From positions 1,364,001-1,428,000 of the forward strand of contig NZ_CP019388.1 in the NCBI RefSeq assembly GCF_001971725.1: 64,000 nucleotides of DNA, given 5' to 3'. Under the pieces are notes generated by a model, which saw only the letters and a program-made list of their open reading frames with translations, did no database searches and was not told the DNA's origin. Position numbers and translations under genes: made by a program. Source of the DNA: Winogradskyella sp. J14-2. Lineage in GTDB: Bacteria > Bacteroidota > Bacteroidia > Flavobacteriales > Flavobacteriaceae. Below, one piece after another: positions 1 through 8,544 of the stretch (positions are counted from its first letter, which is position 1; each line of letters begins with the position of its first letter).

Positions 1-1002
1 TCAGCAAGTATTCTTAATTTGGTAGGTAACCCGTTCCCTTCTTACTTGGATGCCCAAGCTTTTTTAACTCAAAATGCTGCGGTTTTAGATCCGAGTGCCG
101 TGGTGATTTATGGTTATAATGACAGTACTGACGGTACTTCTGCTGATGATTACACGATTATCAGTGCCATAGAAAACAATACACTAAACATTGCCCCTGG
201 TCAAGGGTTCTTTGTAGCTTCTAATGTTGTTGGTGGCAACCTTCAGTTTACAACAAGCACTCCAGATATGCGTATTATATCTACCGATGACGACTTTATT
301 GCTGGTAGATCGGCTATATCGAACGTTAATATCAATTTAAGTAATGCTACAGACAATTTTATCACTAAGGTATATTTTACAGCCTCTAGTGGCTTAGGTT
401 TAGACCCTGGTTACGATGCTAGTCTGCTTGGTGGTGTGGCACCAGCTTTTTCCTTGTTTTCACACTTAGTAGAAGAGAATATGGACGTGCCGTTTGCAAC
501 GCAGGCCATTGGAAAAACAGATTATAACGACACAACTATTGCACTGGGTGTTAATGCTAATATGGGTGAGCAGTTGACTTTTAGCATTGCTGAAAACACA
601 ATGCCAGCCTCTATTGAAGTGTATTTGGACGATACACTAACCAGCACCTCTACTCTATTAAACGCTGCTGATTATGTCTTAACCCCTTCTGAGGATTTAA
701 ATGGTACGGGACGTTTTTACTTAAGGTTCTCTAATAGTGCATTGTCTACAACAGATGCTATTTTTGATGGTATTTCAATCTATGGCAACCAGACCAACAG
801 AACTATCAGTATCGCAGGACAGCTAACCGAAGGGACCTCTGCTAATGTATATGATATACAAGGACGTTTAGTTACTGCGAGACCGTTAGTATCTGACTCA
901 ACATTACAGACTATTGATGCCAGCAACTTACATACAGGCGTGTATATTGTGAAGCTCGTTAATGGCAATGTCGTTAAAGCTGAAAAAATTATATTGAAAT
1001 AA
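1..1002 (+). CDS. T9SS-secreted protein, C-terminal part (5' end outside window)
   Basis: The reading frame is open from base 1 and ends at TAA 1000-1002, so the true start lies upstream. The visible 333 residues are almost the same as the last 333 residues of the next gene (five differences by eye). The last 70 or so residues have the form of a type IX secretion (Por) C-terminal tail: a VYDIQGRLV strand followed by HTGVYIVKLVNG and a Lys-rich end. The protein is therefore probably exported by the Sec system and then sent across the outer membrane by T9SS, to be released or anchored at the surface. I recognise no catalytic motif in the visible part. A hairpin terminator follows at 1027, so this gene and its paralog are likely separate transcripts. 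Confidence 0.8.
   Translation, partial: SASILNLVGNPFPSYLDAQAFLTQNAAVLDPSAVVIYGYNDSTDGTSADDYTIISAIENNTLNIAPGQGFFVASNVVGGNLQFTTSTPDMRIISTDDDFIAGRSAISNVNINLSNATDNFITKVYFTASSGLGLDPGYDASLLGGVAPAFSLFSHLVEENMDVPFATQAIGKTDYNDTTIALGVNANMGEQLTFSIAENTMPASIEVYLDDTLTSTSTLLNAADYVLTPSEDLNGTGRFYLRFSNSALSTTDAIFDGISIYGNQTNRTISIAGQLTEGTSANVYDIQGRLVTARPLVSDSTLQTIDASNLHTGVYIVKLVNGNVVKAEKIILK
1..1002 (+). repeat. Direct repeat copy 1 of a 1002-bp coding segment
   Basis: Every base aligns without gaps to 2418-3419 (offset 2417). I count about 16 substitutions, five of which change the protein. The repeat may begin further upstream, because the window edge cuts it. It ends exactly at the stop codon: the sequences after the two stops are unrelated. 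Confidence 0.9.
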
Positions 1003-1026
1003 AGAGAAAAAATTCTCATTAATAAT

Positions 1027-1057
1027 AAAACGCACTCAGTATTGGGTGCGTTTTTTT
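1027..1057 (+). terminator. Rho-independent terminator after first T9SS gene
   Basis: The arm AAAACGCACTCA pairs with TGGGTGCGTTTT around a 4-base loop (one G-T pair) and runs into seven T residues. It lies 25 bases after the stop codon of the upstream paralog. Confidence 0.85.
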
Positions 1058-1123
1058 ATTGTTTTAGAAATACCGATCTATGAACTTTAGATCAGTAAGA
1101 TGTATTAAATCTGAAAAAAAAAC

Positions 1124-1131
1124 TATATTTG
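1124..1131 (+). promoter_or_regulatory. Probable -7 box for T9SS gene at 1173
   Basis: TATATTTG matches the Bacteroidota -7 consensus TAnnTTTG and lies about 40 bases before the ATG. I see no clear TTG -33 element at the expected distance. Confidence 0.45.
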
Positions 1132-1172
1132 GTTTTATCTAATTATCATAATATCACATCTATAATAAGCTT

Positions 1173-3419
1173 ATGAGACAGTTTTACATTTTTATTTCAT
1201 TTTTGTTTTGCGCACTTACTTCTTTTGCTCAAGTTACCTATAATGGTAATGGTAATTCTGGTTTTGGAGGAGCAGTTGGTGGTAGCAATATGACTATTAC
1301 AGACAACGGAACAGACATCACCATTACGTTTAATCGAGGTCCAGGCACTTTTGACAACGAAATGGTTATCTATATCGATAGCAGAACAGGTGGGTTTAGT
1401 TCTACGGTGGATTTTGCTGACCCAGATAATGGTGACAAGTTACGCAGAGCCATAAATGGTGCTGGTACTTTTGCTGGTGCTACACGCTCTACAGTAAATT
1501 TTCCTGTGGGAATGGAAGCTGATTTTGCTATTGCTGTGAACACCTCTTTTGGTGGACTATGGGAATTGGTTAATAACGCTTCGTTTCCTTTTATATCGGG
1601 TGTTGGAAACCCAACTAGTAATACCGAAACTAGCTTCACGATGAGCTTTTCAAAGGCAGATATTGGTATTGGTGTCAGTGACGCCATTGAATTTACATTT
1701 GTTGTTACCTATCTTGATGGTTTTGGTGGTGGTGGAGTATTTAGATCAGATGAAGGCTATGGAAATGGATTACCCACAGGCAATCCAGGAACTAGTGATA
1801 TTACCTTTACAACATCAGAGTTATACCGAGAGTCTACCACATATACCTATAACAGTTCTTGGTCTCCAAGTGATCCCAACGGTACATCTACTCTAAATGA
1901 TATATTTTTAATAACGTCAGATAATGCTATCATTTCAACAAATACTAATGCAAAACTCGTCACTGTAAGTCCAGGAGCGGCTTTAACAATAAATTCAGGT
2001 GTTAACCTCAATGTGGCGGATGCTCTAACTTTAGAATCTGTTTCAAATAGTTACTCTAGTCTTATACCAGTAGGAACGGTTACGGGTACTGTAATCTATA
2101 ATCGTTATGTTAATGATAATGGACCTATTAACGGTAATGACTTAATTAGCGCACCTGTTTCTGGTCAACAATTCAATACTTTTATAGGGAACAACACCAA
2201 TATTTTAGCCAATCCTTCAGGCACAGATGTTCTTTTCGGTGGTTTTGACAATGATAATGCTACGGAACCGTATGAGCTTTGGGATGAAACTGATACTACA
2301 CCACTTACCGCAGGTGTTGGTTACCGTAGCGGTATTGATCCTGTTGCCGGTTCAAATTTAGTATCTTTTGAAGGTACTGTAAATACTGGTTTGGTAGAGG
2401 TTGCTATAAACCAAGGTTCAGCAAGTATTCTTAATTTGGTAGGTAACCCGTTCCCTTCTTACTTGGATGCCCAAGCTTTTTTAACTCAAAATGCTGCGGT
2501 TTTAGATCCGAGTGCCGTGGTGATTTATGGTTATAATGACAGTACTAACGGTACTTCTGCTGATGATTACACGATTATCAGTGCCATAGAAAACAATACA
2601 CTAAACATTGCCCCTGGTCAAGGGTTCTTTGTAGCTTCTAGTGTTGTTGGTGGCAACCTTCAGTTTACAACAAGCACTCCAGATATGCGTATTATATCTA
2701 CCGATGACGACTTTATTGCAGGTAGATCGGCTATATCGAACGTTAATATCAATTTAAGTAATGCTACAGACAATTTTATCACTAAGGTATATTTTACGGC
2801 CTCTAGCGGCTTAGGTTTAGACCCTGGTTACGATGCTAGTCTGCTTGGTGGTGTGGCACCAGCTTTTTCCTTGTTTTCACACTTAGTAGAAGAGAATATG
2901 GACGTGCCGTTTGCAACGCAGGCCATTGGAAAAACAGATTATAACGACACCACTATTGCACTGGGTGTTAATGCTAATATGGGTGAGCAGTTGACTTTTA
3001 GCATTGCTGAAAACACAATGCCAGCCTCTATTGAAGTGTATTTGGACGATACACTAACCAGCACCTCTACACTATTAAACGCTGCTGATTATGTATTAAC
3101 GCCTTCTGAGGATTTAAATGGTACGGGACGTTTTTACTTAAGGTTCTCTAATAGTGCATTGTCTACAACAGATGCTATTTTTGATGGTATTTCAATCTAT
3201 GGCAACCAGACCAACAGAACTATCAGTATCGCAGGACAGCTAACCGAAGGGACCTCTGCTAATGTATATGATATACAAGGACGTTTGGTTACTGCGAGAC
3301 CGTTAGTATCTGACTCAACATTACAGACTATCGATGCCAGCAACTTACATACAGGCGTGTATATTGTGAAGCTCGTTAATGGTAATGCCGTTAAAACTGA
3401 AAAAGTTATTTTGAAATAG
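1173..3419 (+). CDS. T9SS type A sorting domain-containing secreted protein
   Basis: 748 residues. Residues 1-20 form a Sec signal peptide (hydrophobic FIFISFLFCALTSFA, then Gln as the likely mature start). Residues 20-220 are a Gly/Thr/Asn-rich beta region, residues 220-330 look like a linker with beta-helix-like short strands, and the last 333 residues are the module shared with the preceding gene. The last 70 or so residues are a type A Por secretion tail with VYDIQGRLV and GVYIVKLVNG. The substrate or binding partner is unknown; an adhesin or surface-layer role is only a guess. The ATG at 1173 is preceded by a -7 box at 1124. Sharing a C-terminal module with its neighbour points to a duplicated family with exchanged N-termini. 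Confidence 0.8.
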   Translation: MRQFYIFISFLFCALTSFAQVTYNGNGNSGFGGAVGGSNMTITDNGTDITITFNRGPGTFDNEMVIYIDSRTGGFSSTVDFADPDNGDKLRRAINGAGTFAGATRSTVNFPVGMEADFAIAVNTSFGGLWELVNNASFPFISGVGNPTSNTETSFTMSFSKADIGIGVSDAIEFTFVVTYLDGFGGGGVFRSDEGYGNGLPTGNPGTSDITFTTSELYRESTTYTYNSSWSPSDPNGTSTLNDIFLITSDNAIISTNTNAKLVTVSPGAALTINSGVNLNVADALTLESVSNSYSSLIPVGTVTGTVIYNRYVNDNGPINGNDLISAPVSGQQFNTFIGNNTNILANPSGTDVLFGGFDNDNATEPYELWDETDTTPLTAGVGYRSGIDPVAGSNLVSFEGTVNTGLVEVAINQGSASILNLVGNPFPSYLDAQAFLTQNAAVLDPSAVVIYGYNDSTNGTSADDYTIISAIENNTLNIAPGQGFFVASSVVGGNLQFTTSTPDMRIISTDDDFIAGRSAISNVNINLSNATDNFITKVYFTASSGLGLDPGYDASLLGGVAPAFSLFSHLVEENMDVPFATQAIGKTDYNDTTIALGVNANMGEQLTFSIAENTMPASIEVYLDDTLTSTSTLLNAADYVLTPSEDLNGTGRFYLRFSNSALSTTDAIFDGISIYGNQTNRTISIAGQLTEGTSANVYDIQGRLVTARPLVSDSTLQTIDASNLHTGVYIVKLVNGNAVKTEKVILK
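2418..3419 (+). repeat. Direct repeat copy 2 of the 1002-bp coding segment
   Basis: Second copy of the segment at 1-1002. Protein differences include Asp/Asn in the YNDST(D/N)GT stretch, Asn/Ser before VVGG, and three changes in the last dozen residues. Confidence 0.9.
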
Positions 3420-3559
3420 TAAAAACTAAAACACTGTAATTTTCGTAAGTTTAGCAAAGGTGAAAGGTTTTTTGATTTTATTTCTATTTGAGTATACTAA
3501 TTGAATTGAAAAACCTTACTTTTAAACATTAGTTTGAATAAACCTTTTTACATTTTTTA

Positions 3560-3588
3560 TTGATAAATAAATTATTTTATTATTTTTG
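3560..3588 (+). promoter_or_regulatory. Promoter of the peptide/kinase/nucleotidyltransferase unit
   Basis: TTG at 3560-3562, an 18-bp spacer and TATTTTTG at 3581-3588 match the Bacteroidota TTG/TAnnTTTG promoter. Transcription would begin near 3595. That rules out the in-frame TTG at 3586 as a start and supports the ATG at 3610. Confidence 0.6.
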
Positions 3589-3609
3589 AACCGAAATCTA
3601 GGCTTGGCC

Positions 3610-3771
3610 ATGAAAAAAGATAACCATACCGATAAAATCACTCGTAAAGACGCTATTAAAAAAATGGGCAAATATGCAGCTTTAACTGCTGTTGGAACAT
3701 TTGTGATTTTAAATCCACTCAAAGCACAGTCCTCTTCACCTCCAGATCCAGGAGGTAACCCTTTTGATTAA
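3610..3771 (+). CDS. Small secreted or precursor peptide, RiPP-like
   Basis: 53 residues from ATG 3610. A TTG eight codons upstream is in frame but overlaps the -7 box. The N-terminus is charged (KKDNHTDKITRKDAIKKMGK), followed by a hydrophobic stretch AALTAVGTFVILNP, then KAQ, then a short tail SSSPPDPGGNPFD. This layout resembles a leader/signal with a cleavage site after Ala-Gln and a 13-residue Pro/Gly/Ser product; TRKD...KK loosely resembles a Tat leader but lacks the RR pair. The kinase-like gene starts 13 bases later, so the two are probably co-transcribed and the Ser-rich tail is a plausible substrate. I recognise no named family; the precursor role is inferred from context. Confidence 0.6.
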   Translation: MKKDNHTDKITRKDAIKKMGKYAALTAVGTFVILNPLKAQSSSPPDPGGNPFD

Positions 3772-3784
3772 TTTGTAACATACA

Positions 3785-4918
3785 TTGAAAAACAACTTAG
3801 CGCCAACATATCAATATTTGTTTGGTCATTACTGGGTGCTTTGGTATAAAGAGTCTAATAGTTACAGTATAGTAGATAGGGATTTTAAACATTTGCTATA
3901 CATGTATCTTCAAGCTCCGTCGCTTAACAAATTTAAATCTGGTCTATTCGCTGTTGATTCTAGTTTAGATGCTGATACTGTTGCCAATAATCTACAAGCT
4001 TATTTAATGCAATGCAATACGGCACAGCATGATGATACCACATTGAGCGCCGATTTTATTGCTACCAGATCTAATATATTCAAGACATACGTTTTTAATG
4101 ACAAGGCGTTTCAGGTTAATTTTGATTCTGAATTAGTAGAAAAAACCATTCATCCAAGTATCGCCCATTTAGAAATAAAAGAACCCATTACACCACATAC
4201 GACCTACAATATTTATGTAGAAAATGACCAACTGTGTTTGTTTAGAAATGAAACATTGATAAGCATGGTTCCTAAACGCGACTACCATCTTATACAAGGC
4301 AAGTTTGCAATGGAACTTCTTTCATTTGCGCACAGTAAAGAAGAATCGGATTGGTTGGGAACTTTTCATGGCTCAACCATTGCCGACGGAAACCATTCTA
4401 TTTTATTCATAGGAGCGTCTGGCAAGGGTAAAAGTACATTATGTGCTTTATTGGCAACCAAAGGTTTTGAGTTAGTTGCGGATGACGTTTCACCTATGCT
4501 CGCTTCTAATTTTAACATTTACCACAACCCATCTGCAGTATCGATAAAGGAAGGATCTTTTGAATTGTTACGCCCATTGATTGGTGATTTTGATAGTTTC
4601 CCAAACACAGTTTTTAATAAAACCAAAGGCATCATTAAATATGTACCTTGCAAAAATCCCATAAATGATAAATACCCTTGTAAAGCTATTATTATGGTGA
4701 ATTACAAAAAGAGAAGCAAAACCAAACTTGAATCCATATCAATAAAAGAAGCTCTAGAAACTCTTATTCCTGAGTCTTGGTTATCTCCAAATCCTTTTCA
4801 TGCAAAACAGTTTTTAGATTGGCTGTCCCAAACACCCGTTTATAAACTCACATACAGCAATACAGAAAGTGTAACCAGAGAAATAGCGAATTGTTTTGAG
4901 CAATTTAACTACCATTAA
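3785..4918 (+). CDS. HPr kinase-like protein, possible peptide-modifying kinase
   Basis: 377 residues from a TTG start. An in-frame TAA at 3776 and the lack of a nearby ATG make TTG 3785 the best choice. The C-terminal half carries an HprK-type core: HGSTI at 195-199, Walker A GASGKGKST at 210-218 and the second acidic motif ELVADD at 229-234, as in HPr kinase/phosphorylase. Residues 1-80 may be a PqqD-like peptide-binding domain, but that is a weak impression. Kinases of this type are known in lasso-peptide loci, where they phosphorylate a C-terminal Ser. Position between a tiny Ser-rich peptide and a nucleotidyltransferase supports a tailoring role. There is no HPr gene nearby, so classic catabolite control is unlikely. 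Confidence 0.7.
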   Translation: MKNNLAPTYQYLFGHYWVLWYKESNSYSIVDRDFKHLLYMYLQAPSLNKFKSGLFAVDSSLDADTVANNLQAYLMQCNTAQHDDTTLSADFIATRSNIFKTYVFNDKAFQVNFDSELVEKTIHPSIAHLEIKEPITPHTTYNIYVENDQLCLFRNETLISMVPKRDYHLIQGKFAMELLSFAHSKEESDWLGTFHGSTIADGNHSILFIGASGKGKSTLCALLATKGFELVADDVSPMLASNFNIYHNPSAVSIKEGSFELLRPLIGDFDSFPNTVFNKTKGIIKYVPCKNPINDKYPCKAIIMVNYKKRSKTKLESISIKEALETLIPESWLSPNPFHAKQFLDWLSQTPVYKLTYSNTESVTREIANCFEQFNYH

Positions 4919-4946
4919 TTATATTAGTGGTTACTAATTTTATCTT

Positions 4947-6005
4947 ATGGGTAATTTAGCAAACACATACCAATATATCGCTGATATTTTGAGTTTTAGA
5001 TCTTCTAAAGATGAATTAGAAAAAGTACTTGGCAACAAAGATTTTAATTGGGATAATATAGTCATTGAAGGCAGCAAACATCTTGTATTACCAACAATTT
5101 ACTGTCGGTTAAAATCGAAACAACTTACGTATGTTTTACCAAAAGAATTAGATTCGTATCTAGAAGAAATTACCTCTTTAAACAGAAACAGAAACACACA
5201 AATAATATCTCAAGTACACGCACTAACAGAGTTGTTAAAGGCTCATAACATAGAACATGTATTCTTAAAAGGTGCTGCATTAATCTCTTGCTGTTATTAT
5301 GGTGACATAGCAGAACGCATGCTCGGAGATATCGATATTTTGGTTAACGAAGATCACCTTGACTTGGCCTTTAATATTTTAAAAAACAATAGTTATTACC
5401 CTATAGAACAGACATTGGGTAACGATTTTTTTGAGCACAAGCATTTACCAAGATTAAAAACAGACAAATATATATGTGCGGTTGAATTGCACAAAAAGCT
5501 TTTTGTAACCTATAAAAACGAAGAATTACAAAGTCCAAAAGTACTATCTTCAAAAACAATTGTAAATGGTATTTTCGTTCCTTCACCAAAACACTTATTA
5601 CTTCATAATATTCTAAACTATCAGATTAATGACAAAGGCAATCTTTACAACAGTATAAATTTTAGATCGGCTTATGATTGTATTGTGTTGTACAACAAAG
5701 CAAATATAGATTTACCAAAAAATTCTAAAACAATTAGAAAGTATTACAACTTATTAGGTCTATTTTTTAGTGATATTCCTAATAAACACAAAAATACAAA
5801 TAGCACAACAAGTTTTTATTTCTACAAATTAAATCATATTGGTTTTTATAAGGTTTGGAATAAACTCTTAAAACTTCTAGATTTTTCATGGACAGTAATG
5901 AGCAGAGTTCCTTATTTAATAGGTAATAAAGCATATAGAATGGCTTTATTTAAAGACCGAAAGCGAATTTTAACCTATATTAGTTCTGTTTTAAAACGCA
6001 CATAA
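4947..6005 (+). CDS. Nucleotidyltransferase-fold protein (NTP_transf_5-like)
   Basis: 352 residues. FLKGAAL at 106-112 and, after an Arg-containing stretch, GDIDILV at 127-133 form the usual signature of the uncharacterised nucleotidyltransferase family often found next to HprK-like kinases in lasso-peptide and related peptide loci. The DxD (Asp128, Asp130) would bind metal and nucleotide. It starts 28 bases after the kinase gene on the same strand, so it is very likely in the same operon. The substrate is unknown; transfer of a nucleotide or sugar-phosphate to the phosphorylated peptide is an inference from the known loci. Confidence 0.7.
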   Translation: MGNLANTYQYIADILSFRSSKDELEKVLGNKDFNWDNIVIEGSKHLVLPTIYCRLKSKQLTYVLPKELDSYLEEITSLNRNRNTQIISQVHALTELLKAHNIEHVFLKGAALISCCYYGDIAERMLGDIDILVNEDHLDLAFNILKNNSYYPIEQTLGNDFFEHKHLPRLKTDKYICAVELHKKLFVTYKNEELQSPKVLSSKTIVNGIFVPSPKHLLLHNILNYQINDKGNLYNSINFRSAYDCIVLYNKANIDLPKNSKTIRKYYNLLGLFFSDIPNKHKNTNSTTSFYFYKLNHIGFYKVWNKLLKLLDFSWTVMSRVPYLIGNKAYRMALFKDRKRILTYISSVLKRT

Positions 6006-6028
6006 TTATATTTACATTTAATATTAAA

Positions 6029-6048
6029 TAACTTTGTACCTATATTTG
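6029..6048 (+). promoter_or_regulatory. Two -7-like boxes upstream of outer-membrane protein
   Basis: TAACTTTG (6029-6036) and TATATTTG (6041-6048) both match TAnnTTTG. Either could drive the gene at 6097; no clear -33 TTG is present for the second. Confidence 0.4.
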
Positions 6049-6096
6049 TTTTCTAAATCATAAAGTTTAACTTTGATTTTTAAATAAATTTTTTTT

Positions 6097-6663
6097 ATGA
6101 AAAAATTACTCATACTAACAGCCTTTTTTACACTAACTTTAAACTCATACAGCCAGTCAAATTCAGCTGAGTGGTTTGGAAGCGTAGGTCTTAACGCTGT
6201 TAACAGCGCCGGAACTCGGTCTCCTATTAATGGGATGACAGATTGGGCCATTAATTTGCCTATTTCACTTGGTGTAGAGGTGGGTTGGACTTCTGGTTTA
6301 TCAATTGAGCAAGCCTTTACCTTAAATTCATTTGCGAAGGGTGATAAGATCGATAATTTTGAACTTCAAGAGGATTATACCTATTACTCTTTTGACACAC
6401 ATGCAAAATACTATTTTGGTAAGCATATTTTTCCATCAGCAGATTGGATAGATTTTTACGGTAATGCAGGTGTTGGTTTCTTTAATATAGACGAAACTAA
6501 TATATCTTTAAATCTTGGTGGTGGTGTTTTATTTTGGTTAAATAGACGACAAACGTTTGGAATAAGAGCACAGATTATTGGAAAATTTGCTTTAGACCAT
6601 GCTGAAAGTGGTTTAGATAACAATCATTATCAAACACACATACAAGCGGTATTTGCATTGTAA
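6097..6663 (+). CDS. Small outer-membrane beta-barrel protein
   Basis: 188 residues with a 20-residue signal peptide ending SYSQ. The rest alternates amphipathic strands with Gly/aromatic residues (INLPISLGVEVGW, AKYYFG, IDFYGNAGVGFFN, GGGVLFWLN, RAQIIGKFAL). The length suits an eight-stranded barrel like the N-terminal domain of flavobacterial OmpA-type proteins, but there is no peptidoglycan-binding OmpA domain. It is predicted to sit in the outer membrane; its function is unknown. It is a single-gene unit ending at a strong palindromic terminator shared with the convergent gene. Confidence 0.65.
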   Translation: MKKLLILTAFFTLTLNSYSQSNSAEWFGSVGLNAVNSAGTRSPINGMTDWAINLPISLGVEVGWTSGLSIEQAFTLNSFAKGDKIDNFELQEDYTYYSFDTHAKYYFGKHIFPSADWIDFYGNAGVGFFNIDETNISLNLGGGVLFWLNRRQTFGIRAQIIGKFALDHAESGLDNNHYQTHIQAVFAL

Positions 6664-6677
6664 AACAACGTGTACAA

Positions 6678-6731
6678 GATTAACTAATAAAAAAAGTCTC
6701 TTTTAAAAGAGACTTTTTTTATTAGTTAATC
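6678..6731. terminator. 54-bp perfect palindrome, bidirectional terminator
   Basis: Arms of 27 bases are exact reverse complements with no spacer: core AGTCTCTTTT/AAAAGAGACT flanked by A7/T7 and ATTAGTTAATC. It lies between convergent genes ending at 6663 and 6744, and T-runs follow the GC-containing stem on both strands. Confidence 0.85.
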
Positions 6732-6743
6732 AATTTAAAAATA

Positions 6744-7691
6744 CTAACGCCCTTCTCTCAATAACTGGTCAAAATAATCAATAGTACTTCTTAACCCATC
6801 CTGTAGATTTATTTTTGGTTTCCAACCATCTAGTTCTTTTTGAGCCAAACTTATATCTGGTTGACGCTGCATGGGATCATCTTCTGGAAGTGGCAAGTAC
6901 ACTACCTTAGACTTTGAGCCTGTGAGATCAATGATTTGATCCGCCAGCTGAAGCATAGTAAACTCTTTTGGATTGCCAATATTAACAGGGCCTATAAAAG
7001 CATCTCGAGTACCCATCATCCTAACAGTTCCTTCAATTAAGTCATCGACATATTGAAAACTTCTGGTTTGCCTGCCATCGCCAAATACCGTTATATTTTT
7101 ACCCTTTAGCGCTTGTACTATAAAATTAGATACCACTCTACCATCTTGAGGGTGCATCCTAGGACCATATGTATTAAATATGCGTATTATCTTAATTTTT
7201 ACTTTATTTTCCTTATGATAGTCCATAAATAAAGTCTCAGCACATCGTTTGCCTTCATCATAGCAAGAACGTGTACCAATAGGGTTTACGTTTCCCCAGT
7301 AAGTTTCTCTTTGTGGATGTACAGTAGGATCGCCATAAACCTCGCTTGTAGAGGCTTGCAATATTTTAGCTTTAACGCGTTTAGCCAACCCTAACATATT
7401 AATGGCACCCATTACTGAAGTTTTGGTAGTTTTTATAGGGTTGTATTGATAATGTACAGGAGATGCTGGACATGCAAAATTGTATATTTCATCAACTTCA
7501 GCCATAAATGGATTTGTAATATCATGTCTCACCAATTCAAAATAATGATGATCCATAAGATGCTCAATATTTTGTTTAGAACCTGTAAAATAATTATCTA
7601 AACAGATTACTTCATTCCCCTCGTTTAACAAACGTTCACAAAGATGTGAGCCAACAAAACCCGCGCCACCTGTTACTAATATTCTCTTCAT
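6744..7691 (-). CDS. UDP-glucuronic acid decarboxylase (UDP-xylose synthase), SDR family
   Basis: 315 residues, the full length of bacterial UXS. The NAD-binding Rossmann motif [10 protein letters not shown] is at the N-terminus, a Ser/Thr-rich active-site strand [10 protein letters not shown] is near 120, and the catalytic Tyr-Lys pair is in [17 protein letters not shown] and a C-terminal [14 protein letters not shown] stretch are typical of UXS/dTDP-glucose dehydratase-like enzymes. It oxidises and decarboxylates UDP-glucuronate to UDP-xylose in the cytosol for surface polysaccharide. A box CAAAAATA (complement TATTTTTG) at 7715-7722 could be its own -7 element. No other sugar gene is adjacent. 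Confidence 0.85.
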   Translation of the reverse strand: MKRILVTGGAGFVGSHLCERLLNEGNEVICLDNYFTGSKQNIEHLMDHHYFELVRHDITNPFMAEVDEIYNFACPASPVHYQYNPIKTTKTSVMGAINMLGLAKRVKAKILQASTSEVYGDPTVHPQRETYWGNVNPIGTRSCYDEGKRCAETLFMDYHKENKVKIKIIRIFNTYGPRMHPQDGRVVSNFIVQALKGKNITVFGDGRQTRSFQYVDDLIEGTVRMMGTRDAFIGPVNIGNPKEFTMLQLADQIIDLTGSKSKVVYLPLPEDDPMQRQPDISLAQKELDGWKPKINLQDGLRSTIDYFDQLLREGR

Positions 7692-7740
7692 TTATTAACT
7701 AATTACTTGTACCTCAAAAATAATGCTTATTTCTTACTCT

Positions 7741-8544
7741 TCAGTATCCAGCAAAATTAAAGTTCAACATTCGTTTCATGTATTGATATAACTCTGGGTA
7801 ATTAGTTCTGAACATCTCTGGTGTTTCAATAAAGTTTTCTAGCAGTACAGCAAAAAATTCAAATTGATTGGTGTACGCATATGCTCTAAAGTATTTTGAT
7901 GTTGTTAAGTGATCTCTAACCTGCTTATGGGCTTGCAAATAACGCGTTAATCTACTAAAGCCCTGTTTAAAAATCTCACTGCTAATATCCTTATTGCTAT
8001 AAGCGTTTAAATGAATTGCATGCCCAAACTCATGTATGCCCAAGTTTAAATTATCATCACCTATGCGGTATCCTTTCTTAAAATCTTGCCAAGAAAAAAC
8101 AATGGCTTTTAGTTGCGGATTCGTTTCTCCTCTATGGTAGGTTTCATTTATTTTTGAATAATACTCTCTGGGGTAAATAATAATCTTATCTATCAACGTT
8201 ATAAGATAGTTTCTAAAACCAAAAGTTAACATTACCGCTGTTGCAGAAATTAGTGTAATCATCTCTTGGTTTACTGTTAAACCCTCCCTGCCTATAAACT
8301 GTTTACTCTCCATAAATACTGCAAGTCTATGTCTAAAAATAGCTTGCTCGTTTTCATTGAGTCTATTGTAGAAAAGAAATTTATTATTTAAAATGGATAA
8401 TTGATCTTTGGTTAGCCTCTTTCTAAATACTATAAGGTTTAAAAAAAAAGGCTTATTGTATTCTAAGCCATACATAGATTCAAAAAAAACATAAAACCTA
8501 TACACCACTATAACAGCAAAACCAACAAAAAAGATGATTAACAT
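7741..8544 (-). CDS. MtfA-like zinc peptidase (M90), membrane-anchored
   Basis: 267 residues. One N-terminal membrane helix (IIFFVGFAVIVVYRFYVFF) precedes a soluble domain with the zinc motif HEFGH in GIHEFGHAIHL, and a downstream EFFAVLLENFIE stretch that supplies the third ligand or helix typical of MtfA peptidases. In E. coli MtfA is linked to control of the glucose PTS through Mlc; no Mlc or PTS gene is present here, so that role should not be assumed. It is 49 bases upstream of the UXS gene on the same strand. A separate -7 box may lie between them. Confidence 0.7.
   Translation of the reverse strand: MLIIFFVGFAVIVVYRFYVFFESMYGLEYNKPFFLNLIVFRKRLTKDQLSILNNKFLFYNRLNENEQAIFRHRLAVFMESKQFIGREGLTVNQEMITLISATAVMLTFGFRNYLITLIDKIIIYPREYYSKINETYHRGETNPQLKAIVFSWQDFKKGYRIGDDNLNLGIHEFGHAIHLNAYSNKDISSEIFKQGFSRLTRYLQAHKQVRDHLTTSKYFRAYAYTNQFEFFAVLLENFIETPEMFRTNYPELYQYMKRMLNFNFAGY

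Noticed and set aside
3586..3609. In-frame TTG start eight codons upstream of the small peptide
   Set aside because: The TTG is part of the -7 box TATTTTTG, so it would lie before the transcript start; ATG 3610 is a better start.
3610..6005. A true lasso peptide cluster
   Set aside because: No asparagine-synthetase-like cyclase, transglutaminase-like protease or RRE gene is present nearby, and the peptide tail has no Gly/Cys first residue with Asp/Glu at 7-9 that clearly fits.
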